From JAFEBO01 sp044221315 (lineage in GTDB: Bacteria > Planctomycetota > Phycisphaerae > Phycisphaerales > UBA1924), in the NCBI GenBank assembly GCA_044221315.1, contig JBGAPK010000008.1, positions 62,001-126,000 of the forward strand: a stretch of 64,000 bases of DNA, written 5' to 3'. Under the pieces are notes generated by a model. That model did not search any database, had not been told where the DNA came from, and was given only the letters and a program-made list of their open reading frames with translations. The position numbers and the translations under genes are program-made. Below, piece by piece: positions 1 through 8,885 of this stretch; positions within the stretch are counted from its first letter, which is position 1, and every line of letters starts with the position of its first letter.

Positions 1-1743
1 GTGATGTACCACGAGCACGGGCACGGCATCGGCATGCCCCACACCTGCCCCATCGAGACCACCAAGCTCATGGAGCCCTTCGTCGCCACCAACTTTGACG
101 GCCCGCGCCACGACGATGTCCGCTCCGCACAGTTCTTTTACGGCGACCCCAACGAGCCCAACAACTTCGCAGCCCAGGCGACCGGCCTGGGCACGCTCGA
201 CTGCGGCACGATCACCGTCGGCACCATGCCGGCACCCCTCGCGCCCGTGGCTCCCGTGCTCGCGGAAATGCCCGTCGCGTCCAACGTCTCGATCTCGAAC
301 ACCGCCGACGACGACTTCTACGCCGTGACCGTGACGCAAGCCACCAACATCTCCATCACCATGACGCCCATCGGATTCGTCTACGACGATTCGGCCCAGG
401 CCTGCTCCGGCCAGAACGGCTCGTGTTGCTCGGGCGCTCCGACCGACTCCGCCGCAGTGCTCGACCTCGCGGTCAATCTGCTCAGCACCGACGGCACAAC
501 GCCCCTCGCCTCCGCCGCCGGCGCACCCTTGGGCCAGCCGGAAATTATCCCGAGCGGCTTCCTCCCCGGACCCGGAACGTACTTCATCCAGGTCAAGCCC
601 GCCGGCCCCTGGTACAACTCCCAGGAATACACCCTCACCATCTCTTCGACACCCGCGACGCTCTCCGCCGGCCTTACCGGCGATCAGGACATCGCCATCC
701 CCGCCGGGCGCCTCATCCCCGTCCCGATGAAGATCAACGACGGCACCGAAGAGTTCGACCTCGCGAACAGTACCTTCTATTACAACCACAGCATCGGAGC
801 ACCCTTCGTCACCGCCCCCATCTACGACCAGGGAGGCGGCGCGTACGTCGCGGCACTCGCCGACATCACCTGCACCGACACCCCCGAGTTCTACGCCGAG
901 CTCCGCACCAAGTCCGGAAGCCTCGTCCGCCTTCCGTGCTCGGGAACCTACAAGCCCCGCACCGGCGCCGTCTCCAATATCTACTCGACCAACTTCGAGT
1001 CGAGCACCGGCTGGGTCGTCGGCCCCAACACCGCCCCGACCGGCCTCTGGGAAAACGCCGTCCCCGTCGGAACCGCGGCACAGCCCGCCGTCGATCACTC
1101 AACCGACAATGCCAAGTGCTTCATCACCGGCCAGGGCGCCGTTGGTGGAGCTTCGGGAGCCAACGATGTCGATGGGGGCAACACCATCCTCACAAGCCCC
1201 GCCATGAACGTCGCCGGCATGCAGGACGCCGAGATCTCCTACTGGCGCTGGTTCGCCAACGGCGCCGGCAGCGGCACGTACAACGACACGTTCGTCGTCC
1301 AGGCGTCCAACAACAACGGCACCTCGTTCGTCAACGTCGAGACCGTCGGCCCCGGCAGCGCCACCGATCCCAACGTCAACCCCGGCTGGCGTCTGAAGTC
1401 GTTCAAGCTCTCGAGCATCGGCCTGGCCACAAGCGCCGCCGTCAAGGTCCGCTTCACCGCCCAGGACACCGGCACCGCCTCGCTCGTCGAGGCCGCCATC
1501 GACGATTTCAAGGCGGTCGCCTACTCCTGCTCACCGATTGTGTGGTGCAGCGGCGACCTGAACCTCGACGCCCTCGTGGAAGATTCCGACTTCGTCATCT
1601 TCGCCCACTCCTACGAAATCTTCGATTGCGCCGCCCCAAACATGCCCGCGGGATGCCCCTCCGATATCAATGATGATGGCCAGGTGGACGATGCCGATTT
1701 CGTGATCTTCGCCACGGCGTACAACGAATTGATCTGCCCATGA
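1..1743 (+). CDS. Secreted matrixin-like metalloprotease with dockerin tail (5' end outside window)
   Basis: The frame is open at the window edge, so the true start and signal peptide are missing and 580 residues are visible. Residues 4-14 (HEHGHGIGMPH) fit the metzincin zinc motif HExxHxxGxxH, and Met24 in LMEP fits the Met-turn. A region at about 50-220 resembles a pre-peptidase C-terminal (PPC) beta domain, and about 335-510 resembles a concanavalin-like or MAM-like beta sandwich. The last 65 residues are a two-repeat calcium-loop (dockerin-like) module ending in LICP. This implies an exported zinc endopeptidase held at the surface or in a complex by its tail. The protease call rests only on the motif and Met-turn, because most of the catalytic domain lies outside the window. 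Confidence 0.75.
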   Translation: MMYHEHGHGIGMPHTCPIETTKLMEPFVATNFDGPRHDDVRSAQFFYGDPNEPNNFAAQATGLGTLDCGTITVGTMPAPLAPVAPVLAEMPVASNVSISNTADDDFYAVTVTQATNISITMTPIGFVYDDSAQACSGQNGSCCSGAPTDSAAVLDLAVNLLSTDGTTPLASAAGAPLGQPEIIPSGFLPGPGTYFIQVKPAGPWYNSQEYTLTISSTPATLSAGLTGDQDIAIPAGRLIPVPMKINDGTEEFDLANSTFYYNHSIGAPFVTAPIYDQGGGAYVAALADITCTDTPEFYAELRTKSGSLVRLPCSGTYKPRTGAVSNIYSTNFESSTGWVVGPNTAPTGLWENAVPVGTAAQPAVDHSTDNAKCFITGQGAVGGASGANDVDGGNTILTSPAMNVAGMQDAEISYWRWFANGAGSGTYNDTFVVQASNNNGTSFVNVETVGPGSATDPNVNPGWRLKSFKLSSIGLATSAAVKVRFTAQDTGTASLVEAAIDDFKAVAYSCSPIVWCSGDLNLDALVEDSDFVIFAHSYEIFDCAAPNMPAGCPSDINDDGQVDDADFVIFATAYNELICP

Positions 1744-1857
1744 TCCGATGTCGGATGTCGGATGACGATTGGAATGCTCTGCGGCTCTCCCGCTCCTCAA
1801 TTCTCCCGCCAATTGGCCCTTGGTCTCCGCGCGGGCGCTGGTAGACTGACCATTGCA

Positions 1858-2499
1858 ATGCCCGCGCCCCACGACACCCGCGCGATCGATCCGGCCGTCT
1901 GGTGCCGGCTCGTCGATGCCGCCAACGGCGCGTCGCTCCTGGTCGTCATCCGTTCCAAGATGAGCCCGCTGATGCTCTCGCGTCACGCGCCCGAGGATGT
2001 GCTCCAGGAGTCGCTCCTACAGGCTTGGCGAGACCGCGCCGGCGCCTCTTTCGACTCCGCACCGGCCTTCCGCTCCTGGCTCCTCACCATCATCGATCAC
2101 CGCATCCGCGATCTGGCCGAGCACGACGGTGCCTCCAAGCGTGGCGGCGGGCACGCCCCCGTGCCCATCGACCATGCCGCCGAACCTTCCGGATCGACGA
2201 CCCCCGCGCGTCTCGCCGTCTTCCGCGAGCAGGCCGCGGCCATGATCGAGGCGCTCGAGGCCGTGCCCAGCGAATACCGCGACGTCGTCCGCCTCCGACT
2301 CTTCCACCAGATGCCCCTGGCCCAGATCGCCGAGGGTCTGAACATCGGCCTTGGCGCCGTCCGCGCCCGGTTCCGGCACGGCGCCATCATCTATCGCGAA
2401 AGACTTCGCTCGGCAATCGTCAGCCGCAGCCACGGCCCCGGCGTCCCGCACGACCGATTGGCAGCGCCCGCAAGCGCACATCCCGCTACACAGGTATGA
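1858..2499 (+). CDS. ECF-type RNA polymerase sigma factor
   Basis: A 213-residue sigma-70-family factor. The region 2 core lies at about 43-65 (APEDVLQESLLQAWRD). Region 4 lies at about 130-175, with a helix-turn-helix around PLAQIAEGLNIGLGAVRARF. The frame is open 96 bases further upstream, but the ATG at 1858 gives the normal N-terminus for this family, so it was chosen. The stop codon overlaps the start of the kinase gene (ATGA at 2496-2499), which points to translational coupling. Pairing of ECF sigma factors with Ser/Thr kinases is known in Planctomycetota, so the kinase is the likely signalling partner. No anti-sigma gene is adjacent. The target promoters are unknown. Confidence 0.85.
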   Translation: MPAPHDTRAIDPAVWCRLVDAANGASLLVVIRSKMSPLMLSRHAPEDVLQESLLQAWRDRAGASFDSAPAFRSWLLTIIDHRIRDLAEHDGASKRGGGHAPVPIDHAAEPSGSTTPARLAVFREQAAAMIEALEAVPSEYRDVVRLRLFHQMPLAQIAEGLNIGLGAVRARFRHGAIIYRERLRSAIVSRSHGPGVPHDRLAAPASAHPATQV

Positions 2500-5060
2500 C
2501 ACGGGCGTCCCCGCCATCCGCAGGTTCCCCCCGCGCCTCGACCCGCACGATCGCCCCCGACCGCCCGCTCGATCACGCACCTTCCGACGCCGCCGATCTC
2601 GACGAAATGTTTGAATCCGCCGTCGCCTCGTGGGAGCGTGGCGACGAGCCGACGCCCTTTTCTCTCCGGCCCGATCGGCCCGATCTCGCCGAACCGCTCG
2701 AAGAACTTATCCGCCTCGCCCGCGAGGTCGCGGTCGTCCGTCCGTTCGCGCCCCCGTCGGTCCCCGGCTTCGCGCTCCTGCACGAGCTCGGGCGCGGGGC
2801 CATGGGCGTGGTGTACCTCGCGCGTCAGAACAGCCTCGGCGGTCGCGCGGTCGCCCTCAAGGTTCTTTCCGATGGTCCCGCCGGCTCGGCCCGCGCCCGC
2901 GACCGCTTCCAGGTCGAGGCCAACGCCATCGCACGGCTCCGCCACCCGCACATCGTCGGCGTGCACGACATCGTCCGCGACGGCCCGCTGCTCGCCATGG
3001 CCATGGAGGTCGTCGAGGGCGCCTCGCTCCAGGCGCTGATCGATCACCTCGCGACCCTCAAGAAGCCCCTGACCAGCGACGACGTCCGCTCGTTCCTCGG
3101 CGCGGGGGCCTCTTCGCTCGATGCCGCCCCGTACTGGACGGTGATCTCCCGTATCGGCATCGCCATCGCCCGCGCGCTCGACGCGGTGCACAGCGCCGGG
3201 CTGCTCCACCGCGACGTCAAGCCCTCCAACATATTGCTCCGAACGGACGGGACGCCGCTGCTCTCCGACTTTGGGCTCGTCCGCGACAGCGAATCTCCCC
3301 TCGTCACCCAGCCCGGTTTCATCGGCACGCCCGCCTACGCGCCGCCCGAGCAACTCGCCCCCACGCCCGCCCCCGGCGCAGCGCCGCCCGACGCCCGCAC
3401 CGACGTCTACGCCCTGGGCGCCACGCTCTACCACGCTCTCGCGCTGCAAACGCCTTTTTCCGGGCGCACGCCCTTCGAACTGCTCGGGCAGGTCGATGCG
3501 GGCGCCGCGCCCCTTTGCTCGCTCGCCCCGCGCCTCACTCAGTTGCCGCGCGATCTGGCCACCATCGTCGAGAAGGCGATGTCGCCGCGGCCCGGCGACC
3601 GCTATCAAACCGCCGGCGCTCTCGCCGATGACCTTCAGCGACTCCTCGACGAGCGTCCCATCACTGCCCGCCGATCCGGAGTCATCGCCCGCTCGTTCAA
3701 GTGGCTGCGGCGTCACCGGCAATCCACCCGAGGTGTGGTTCTTGGAGCCGTCGGCGTCGCGCTCCTGACCGCCGCAGGCTATTTCGGTCTGGTCACCATG
3801 CCGCGATTCGCCGCCCAGGCACGTGAGGAGGCATGGCTCACGCTGCTCGACCCGCGCGACACCGTGACCCTCGCCGTCGTGGCGTTCTTTGAAGACAAGC
3901 ACGACGGTCCACCCCACATCAACCGCGATCTGGCCCGGCGAGCGATGGACGGTTACGACTCCGCCCTGCGCTGGCAGCCTTGGGACAGCCGCATCCGCCT
4001 CGAGCGCGACGCCATCGCCGCCGCATTCTCCATCGACGACAGCGGCCGCTCGGTCCCGATCATTCCCGACTCTCTCCGGCGCACCGCGCCGAGAGCCTGC
4101 GCCTGGCTGGAGGCCTGGACCCGATGCGCCCCGAGCGAGCCGCCCCCGGCGATTCCCCCCGGCATCAACGCTCCGGAAGAACTTACAGCCATCGCCATGA
4201 TGAGTGACGTGACGTGGACGGTCGCGCCCGCGATCGAATGCTGGCAGCGTCTCGAACGACTCGGCGATCCCGGCCCGTTCGTGCACGCCGGGCTTGGGCT
4301 CTATTTCCTGTACGACCAGCAGCCCGGGCGCGCGTACCCGCGGCTGGATCGCGCCGCGCAGGCGTTCCCTGATGTGAGCTACATACAGGCCGCGCTCGCA
4401 GAATCCGCCTGCGCCGAAGGCGACCTCGACCGCGCCGAGTTTCTGCTCGACCGCGCCAGGACTCTCCCGCACTCCGACGCCCACCAACTCTCCCGCGTCG
4501 GCATTCTCATTCGATTCGCCCGCGGCCCGACCGATGCCGCCATCCGCCACTTCGAGTCCATCTACTACACCGCGCCCCTCGGGCACAACTCGGTGACGGG
4601 CTACCAGGTCGGGCGCTGGCTCGCGGAAAACGGCATGCCCGATCCGGCCGTCCGCGCCCTGGCGACCGCCATCGGCGCGAACCCGCCGCCTCGCGTGAGT
4701 CGCCTTCTCGTGACTCTGGCCGAGCGGTGGTGGGAATCGCTCGACGAGGCGCGCCGAATCGAGGCCGTGCTCGAAGTCATCCGCGAAGGCGCCAACGCAA
4801 GGATCGGTTCCGATGGTCACGTGCTGATCGGCTACGACCTCGCCGTGAGAGTGTCGCGAGCTCGCTTTCCGGAAGACGTCTTCTTCACCGGCCGTGACCA
4901 CAACCTGACCCGCGTCGTCGCGGCACTGCGACCGGCGATCGACCGCCACGACGGCAACGGTTCTCTCGACGGGGCTGCCGGCTCGCAGGACCTGCAGCGC
5001 TGGGCCCGGTCGGTGCTCGGGCTCGGGCCGCATTCCGATCCGTCCGCGTCCCGCAAGTAG
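2496..5060 (+). CDS. PknB-like serine/threonine protein kinase, membrane-anchored
   Basis: An 854-residue eukaryotic-type kinase. The glycine loop ELGRGAMGVVYLAR lies near residue 97, the VAIK lysine in AVALKVL, the catalytic HRDVKPSN near 238 and DFG near 258, so all key residues are present. A single membrane segment (about 413-433) separates the cytoplasmic kinase from a roughly 420-residue C-terminal region. That region is helical and TPR-like and is probably the sensor or interaction part. The ATG at 2496 overlaps the sigma-factor stop by four bases; the longer open frame upstream of it is the sigma gene read out of frame and was rejected. The protein probably phosphorylates or otherwise controls the co-expressed sigma factor. 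This is inferred from the overlap and from known ECF/kinase pairs. Confidence 0.88.
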   Translation: MTRASPPSAGSPRASTRTIAPDRPLDHAPSDAADLDEMFESAVASWERGDEPTPFSLRPDRPDLAEPLEELIRLAREVAVVRPFAPPSVPGFALLHELGRGAMGVVYLARQNSLGGRAVALKVLSDGPAGSARARDRFQVEANAIARLRHPHIVGVHDIVRDGPLLAMAMEVVEGASLQALIDHLATLKKPLTSDDVRSFLGAGASSLDAAPYWTVISRIGIAIARALDAVHSAGLLHRDVKPSNILLRTDGTPLLSDFGLVRDSESPLVTQPGFIGTPAYAPPEQLAPTPAPGAAPPDARTDVYALGATLYHALALQTPFSGRTPFELLGQVDAGAAPLCSLAPRLTQLPRDLATIVEKAMSPRPGDRYQTAGALADDLQRLLDERPITARRSGVIARSFKWLRRHRQSTRGVVLGAVGVALLTAAGYFGLVTMPRFAAQAREEAWLTLLDPRDTVTLAVVAFFEDKHDGPPHINRDLARRAMDGYDSALRWQPWDSRIRLERDAIAAAFSIDDSGRSVPIIPDSLRRTAPRACAWLEAWTRCAPSEPPPAIPPGINAPEELTAIAMMSDVTWTVAPAIECWQRLERLGDPGPFVHAGLGLYFLYDQQPGRAYPRLDRAAQAFPDVSYIQAALAESACAEGDLDRAEFLLDRARTLPHSDAHQLSRVGILIRFARGPTDAAIRHFESIYYTAPLGHNSVTGYQVGRWLAENGMPDPAVRALATAIGANPPPRVSRLLVTLAERWWESLDEARRIEAVLEVIREGANARIGSDGHVLIGYDLAVRVSRARFPEDVFFTGRDHNLTRVVAALRPAIDRHDGNGSLDGAAGSQDLQRWARSVLGLGPHSDPSASRK

Positions 5061-5154
5061 CCGGCGAGCGGCCCAATTCCTTCCCGCAATCCCCCGGTTT
5101 TTCTGAGCCGCGGCGGGCTGCTTTCCCGCTTCCCCTTGGGGTGGATGCGCGATC

Positions 5155-5191
5155 AGCCCCGGAGCGGCCCGAACCCGGGTCGCTCCGGGCT
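5155..5191. terminator. Hairpin between convergent genes
   Basis: AGCCCCGGAGCG (5155-5166) pairs with CGCTCCGGGCT (5181-5191) with one bulged base. The hairpin lies between the kinase end and the convergent amidohydrolase end. There is no T-run on either side, so it may stop RNA polymerase with Rho or only stabilise 3' ends. Confidence 0.4.
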
Positions 5192-5220
5192 CGTGCTTGG
5201 GTGTCGGACGAGCCACCGAC

Positions 5221-6339
5221 TCAGCCCGCCTTCCACGTCCCTTTTTCCCAGCCGATCACGACGCGTTCGACGTTTTCGTAATAGACCTTGCGGAGGATTG
5301 ATTCCGGCAGCGCGAAGCCGCGCAGGGTTGGGCTTGAAAGATCGTGGTGCTTGTCGGGCTCGACCATCTTGAGATCGGGGTCGGCGATCGGGCTTGGGCG
5401 GTCGCCCTTGGATTCGAACATGGTCCGCAGCGCGAAGTAGCGGCTGGCGTAGAGGTCGAAGGCGGATTCGGGCGAATCGGAGAGGTCGCTCATCGGGCTC
5501 ATCCGCTGCTGCTCGGGGGTCTTCTTCTGGAGCTGATCGTCCATCGTGACGATGTCCGAGCCGAAGAAGATCCGGTCCTGCCACTTGTCGAAGAACGCGA
5601 GCAGTTCCTCGCGGGGGTGCTTGCTCAATTCTCGCACCACCCACTTGGTCGCGCTGGTATCGAGGTAGAGATTGGAATGGCGCTCGAGCAGGCCGGAGAG
5701 GAAGTTGAGGTCTTCGGGGTTGCCCCCCATGTGTGCCGCGATCCAGGGGACGGGGAAGCGTTTGAGCATCACCTCGAGCCCGCGGTAGTGTTCCTTCTTG
5801 ACGCCGTACTTGGCGCGGTCGGTGTACTTGGCCTTGAACCAGGTGTCTGGGTCGGCCGTGTGCGTCTTGATCATCATGCCGAGACTGACGGCAAGCTCTG
5901 CCGCGGCAACCCGCCACTTGCCGTCGAGCTGCACGTAGTCATCGCGGTCGGGCCCCGTAAACCACTCGCGGGTGCGCGGGGCGTTCCAGAGCTTGATCAT
6001 CCGCGCGCCGTGTTCTTCGCGGAAGGTGCGGATCAGTTCGACATAGCCGGGCCCGAAGGCGTGCGCCTTATCGGGCAAGGAGAAGTTGGGGATGGCGACG
6101 AAGCGGACGGTGTCCTTGAGCACCTCGCGGACGTTTGGCACTTCGACAAGGCGCGTCTGTGAGTACGTCAGCCGAACGCCGAAGAGCCGGGCCACCTTTT
6201 CGTAGATCGGGGTCGCGCCCTTGCCGTGGATGTGGGTGTGGACGTCGATGATGCGACCGGCGAACGGCTTCGCCAGCGGCAGCGCGCCGGCTTCCTTCGC
6301 ATATTCGTGCGCGTGGAGGTTGTGGGGAGAGGCGGGCAT
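5221..6339 (-). CDS. Amidohydrolase-family metal-dependent hydrolase (TIM barrel)
   Basis: A 372-residue protein of the amidohydrolase-2 type. The first-strand metal motif is H34-x-H36 in IIDVHTHIHG. Later histidines occur in MIKTHTAD and WIAAHMGGN, and the final metal/catalytic aspartate is in FFGSDIVT. There is no signal peptide, so it is probably cytoplasmic. Members act on C-N or C-C bonds of cyclic or carboxylated substrates, and nothing here fixes the substrate. The gene stands alone on the minus strand, convergent with the kinase, so its neighbours give no pathway hint. Confidence 0.8.
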   Translation of the reverse strand: MPASPHNLHAHEYAKEAGALPLAKPFAGRIIDVHTHIHGKGATPIYEKVARLFGVRLTYSQTRLVEVPNVREVLKDTVRFVAIPNFSLPDKAHAFGPGYVELIRTFREEHGARMIKLWNAPRTREWFTGPDRDDYVQLDGKWRVAAAELAVSLGMMIKTHTADPDTWFKAKYTDRAKYGVKKEHYRGLEVMLKRFPVPWIAAHMGGNPEDLNFLSGLLERHSNLYLDTSATKWVVRELSKHPREELLAFFDKWQDRIFFGSDIVTMDDQLQKKTPEQQRMSPMSDLSDSPESAFDLYASRYFALRTMFESKGDRPSPIADPDLKMVEPDKHHDLSSPTLRGFALPESILRKVYYENVERVVIGWEKGTWKAG

Positions 6340-6374
6340 TCGTCCTCGAGGGTACTAAATAGATGACGGCGGGA

Positions 6375-7010
6375 TTACTTGGTTACAACGTATTCATCCA
6401 CGAGCAGCACGCTGCTCCCGTCGGACCTTGGCGATTTCATCTCGGCCCGGATCGTGACCTTGATCGGGCCCGTCGCCGTGGTGATCCAGTCGGGCAGGCC
6501 GGCGAGGGGGATGCGGTAGGTGCGGGTGGCGGGGTCGTAGAGCTCGGCGTTGCGTTTGAGGTCGGTCAGGTCGATGTCGTACCGGCGGAGCTGGGTGCTG
6601 CTGCTCTTTTCCGGGACGGACGCCGGATCGGGTGTGGCGTTGGGCGAACTGCCGGGGCCGTAAAGAAGGATGGTCATCGCGCCGATGGCCTTGGTGCTGT
6701 CGCCCCAGGCGTCGCGGAAGTCGATGTGGGTGATCAGGCGGACTTCGGACCTCTTCTGCGCGGCGACCGTGTCCATCGGCGGGATGTTGTCGGCGGGCGA
6801 GGGTCCTGTCGGGTTGGAGGGTGGGAGGGGGATAGCGAGGCCGCGTTCGATGTGCGTGAGCGGGTAGATGCGCATCGAGGTCGGGACGAAGGGCCAGCCG
6901 CCGACGTTGACGCTGTTGCCGCGGAGCCCGGCGGCAGAGCCGGGGGCGGAGCACGCGCCCGGAGCGATCGCGAGCAGAGCGGTCAGAAGGATGAAGAACG
7001 TGCGGGGCAT
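6375..7010 (-). CDS. Predicted lipoprotein of unknown function
   Basis: 211 residues. The N-terminus is a short basic start, a hydrophobic stretch and a cysteine at about residue 20 (IAPGAC), a slightly imperfect lipobox. The mature part has no motif I recognise. It contains several acidic/aromatic beta-type segments and ends in VDEYVVTK. The frame continues far upstream, but the ATG at 7010 starts directly at the signal sequence and was chosen. The gene lies 30 bases from the start of the amidohydrolase gene and has the same direction, so the two could share a transcript. Confidence 0.6.
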   Translation of the reverse strand: MPRTFFILLTALLAIAPGACSAPGSAAGLRGNSVNVGGWPFVPTSMRIYPLTHIERGLAIPLPPSNPTGPSPADNIPPMDTVAAQKRSEVRLITHIDFRDAWGDSTKAIGAMTILLYGPGSSPNATPDPASVPEKSSSTQLRRYDIDLTDLKRNAELYDPATRTYRIPLAGLPDWITTATGPIKVTIRAEMKSPRSDGSSVLLVDEYVVTK

Positions 7011-7057
7011 GGGTGCGAGTCTATCGGGGTTGCCGGGCGGGGATTCGGGGTGCGGGG

Positions 7058-7795
7058 TCAGGATGGAAGGACACCGGCGCGGAGTTGGTGGGCGATGACA
7101 AAGCCGGCGATTGCCGCGGCGGCGTGGGCGAGGGAGTAGAGCCCGAGGAACCAGACCGCGTTGGTCGTGAGCATCCCGATCGCGATGCCCGCGGCGGGGA
7201 GCGTGATGCCGGCGACCGCCAGGACGCGGACAACGCGTTCGGGCCTGGCGCGAAGGAGTTCGGACAACTCTGTCAGCCACGACCACTCCTGCATGCAGCC
7301 CAGGCCGGAAAGAAGCAGATACGCAAAGCCGACGATCATCGAGACGATCGCCCCCACCGTGGGGGATGCCGCCCAGACCGCGGCGGAGAGGATCAGCAGG
7401 CTTGCAAAGGCGAGGCGCATGAAGCTGGTGAAGCGGAGGGACTCGCTTGATTCGAGCGTCTTGCCGGTGCCGACGGTGTCGGTGAGAAGGACCCAGCAGA
7501 GGCGGATCGCGAAGAGCGACACACTGAGCAAGCCGAACCACAGAACGATCGTCGCGGGCGCGACCGGCCAGCGGACGACAAGAGGGGCCGCGAGGGCCAG
7601 TGTCGCAACGACCTGCGCTGCCGCGAGGATGGCGAGGCGACGCGCGGTGAGAAAAGGATCAAAGACCGCGTCGGAGAAGAGAAGGTGCGCATCGCGTGAC
7701 TTGGAGACGGGGCAGTTGCATTCGGGGCAGTTGGCATCGCGGGCGAGGCCGGCGAGGGAGTAGCCGCAGGAGATGCAGGTGAGGGATTCGGGCAC
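7058..7795 (-). CDS. Multi-spanning membrane protein with N-terminal CGYxLxGL zinc ribbon
   Basis: Starting from a GTG at 7795, the protein has 245 residues. It begins with a CxxC-GYSLAGL...CPEC zinc ribbon (residues 6-29), followed by about six hydrophobic segments. This combination recurs in planctomycete membrane proteins of unknown role (family knowledge). The frame is open upstream to 8149, but that stretch is structured repeat DNA, so a start at the ribbon is preferred. The repeat immediately upstream probably separates the gene from its original promoter region or serves as its leader. The function is unknown. Confidence 0.6.
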   Translation of the reverse strand: MPESLTCISCGYSLAGLARDANCPECNCPVSKSRDAHLLFSDAVFDPFLTARRLAILAAAQVVATLALAAPLVVRWPVAPATIVLWFGLLSVSLFAIRLCWVLLTDTVGTGKTLESSESLRFTSFMRLAFASLLILSAAVWAASPTVGAIVSMIVGFAYLLLSGLGCMQEWSWLTELSELLRARPERVVRVLAVAGITLPAAGIAIGMLTTNAVWFLGLYSLAHAAAAIAGFVIAHQLRAGVLPS

Positions 7796-7849
7796 GCGGA
7801 GGATGGTATTGAGAGGGTGGATTGGGCCTGGAAGTCGAGTTGGTGAGCC

Positions 7850-8092
7850 TCCTTCGCCCCTCCGGGGCGAGGGGGATTCTGGATCGCTTTCCACGGGTTG
7901 CGCTTCGGCCGCGGGGCGCGGCCTGCGCTCCACCCGTGGCATCCTTCCGGCGCCCCTTCGGAGCTTGAGGCCAGAAGGGTGGCGAGGCGCGGCCACATTC
8001 GATTGACTCGCGAAGGGAGCGGAGCTGCTGGCAAGCGGATTCCCTCCGTGAGCCCTGCAGGGGCGATGGAGGGATGCCACGAAGGAACATAA
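7850..8092. repeat. REP-like structured repeats upstream of RAYT 1
   Basis: The segment 7850-7979 holds a hairpin of the form CCTTCGCCCC...GGGGCGAGGG and then CCACGGGT (7891-7898) pairing with ACCCGTGG (7932-7939). It is followed by the signature CATCCTTCCGGCGCCCC. The segment 8039-8092 carries a related unit in the opposite orientation, with CGCCCCTGCAGGGC. A close copy of the first unit lies downstream of the transposase at 8598-8723. This fits a BIME-type pair of REP elements. Confidence 0.7.
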
Positions 8093-8103
8093 GGAGTATC
8101 GAT

Positions 8104-8556
8104 ATGCCCGGAACTTGGTCGCAACTGCTCGTTCATTTTGTGTTCGCAACCAAGAAGCGATCCCCGTGGATCAGCGCGGAAGTCGCTTCGCGGCTGCACC
8201 CGTACATGGGAGGCATCATCCGTGCGGAGAAGTGCGTGCCGCTGGAGATTGGGGGAGTGGAGGATCACGTACATTTGCTGGTGCGCTGTCGGCCGGATTT
8301 GGCGGTGTCGGATTTGATGCGGACGGCAAAGGCGAGTTCGAGCAAGTGGATACACGAGACGTTCCCAGATCTTCGAGAATTTGCCTGGCAGGAGGGCTAC
8401 GCGGCGTTCTCGGTGAGCAAGTCGGCGGAGGATGCGGTGCGCGCGTACATCCGGAATCAGGTGGAGCATCATCGCAAGGAGGATTTCAAGTCGGAGTTGG
8501 TGAAGATGCTGAAGCTGCATGAGGTGGAGGTGGATGAGAGGTATTTGTTTGATTGA
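8104..8556 (+). CDS. REP-associated tyrosine transposase (RAYT), IS200-like
   Basis: A 150-residue Y1 transposase of the IS200/HUH superfamily. The HUH metal motif is in EDHVHLLV, and the putative catalytic tyrosine is in the helix AYIRNQVEHH. RAYTs nick and rejoin single-stranded DNA at REP hairpins (family knowledge). The frame extends 30 bases further upstream, but the ATG at 8104 begins the conserved N-terminus (MPGTWSQLLVHFVF). The gene has no classical IS ends. Instead it sits between matching structured repeats (7850-7979 and 8598-8723). A second, different RAYT occurs at 32502-32954. Confidence 0.9.
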   Translation: MPGTWSQLLVHFVFATKKRSPWISAEVASRLHPYMGGIIRAEKCVPLEIGGVEDHVHLLVRCRPDLAVSDLMRTAKASSSKWIHETFPDLREFAWQEGYAAFSVSKSAEDAVRAYIRNQVEHHRKEDFKSELVKMLKLHEVEVDERYLFD

Positions 8557-8597
8557 GTGAGGGTCGGGGGAGTGGGCTGGAAATTCGGGAAGGCTTG

Positions 8598-8723
8598 TCC
8601 TTCGCCCCTTCGGGGCGAAGGGGTTCTGAATTGCTTTCCACGGGTTGCGCTGCGCCCGGCATTCGCCGGGCTTCGCTTCACCCGTGGCATCCTTCCGGCG
8701 CCCCGTTGGGGCGGAAGGCAGCC
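8598..8723. repeat. REP-like structured repeat downstream of RAYT 1
   Basis: This is the same arrangement as 7850-7979 and in the same orientation. The hairpin CCTTCGCCCC-TTC-GGGGCGAAGG comes first. TCCACGGGTTGCGC then pairs with the TTCACCCGTGGCATCC region, and CTTCCGGCGCCCC follows. The loop contents differ while the stems are conserved, as expected for REP elements under structural selection. Confidence 0.7.
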
Positions 8724-8767
8724 TTCTGCGGTGACCGTGCAGGTGTCCCGTGCGCAGCTGCGGCACT

Positions 8768-8803
8768 CCCTTCCCCCAACCCCTTCCCTCAGGGAAGGGG
8801 CTT
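8768..8803. repeat. C/G-rich hairpin repeat, copy 1 (type D)
   Basis: A CCCTTCCCCCAACCCC prefix is followed by CCCCTTCC...GGAAGGGG and CTT. Related copies lie at 9652-9683, 12117-12152 and 13632-13672, always between genes. It could act as a factor-dependent terminator, but the repetition with conserved flanks suggests a dispersed element. Confidence 0.6.
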
Positions 8804-8885
8804 CCGCAATTCGGAATCGGGACGGCGCTCTAGGCCGTGCGATCGCGACACTCCGCGCGGAGAGATTGTCTTGTATGCTGAGCGC

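Noticed and set aside
2391..5216. Long minus-strand open frame opposite the kinase gene (941 codons).
   Set aside because: It is the antisense of the kinase frame in high-G+C DNA, with no recognisable family or signal, while the plus strand carries every kinase motif.
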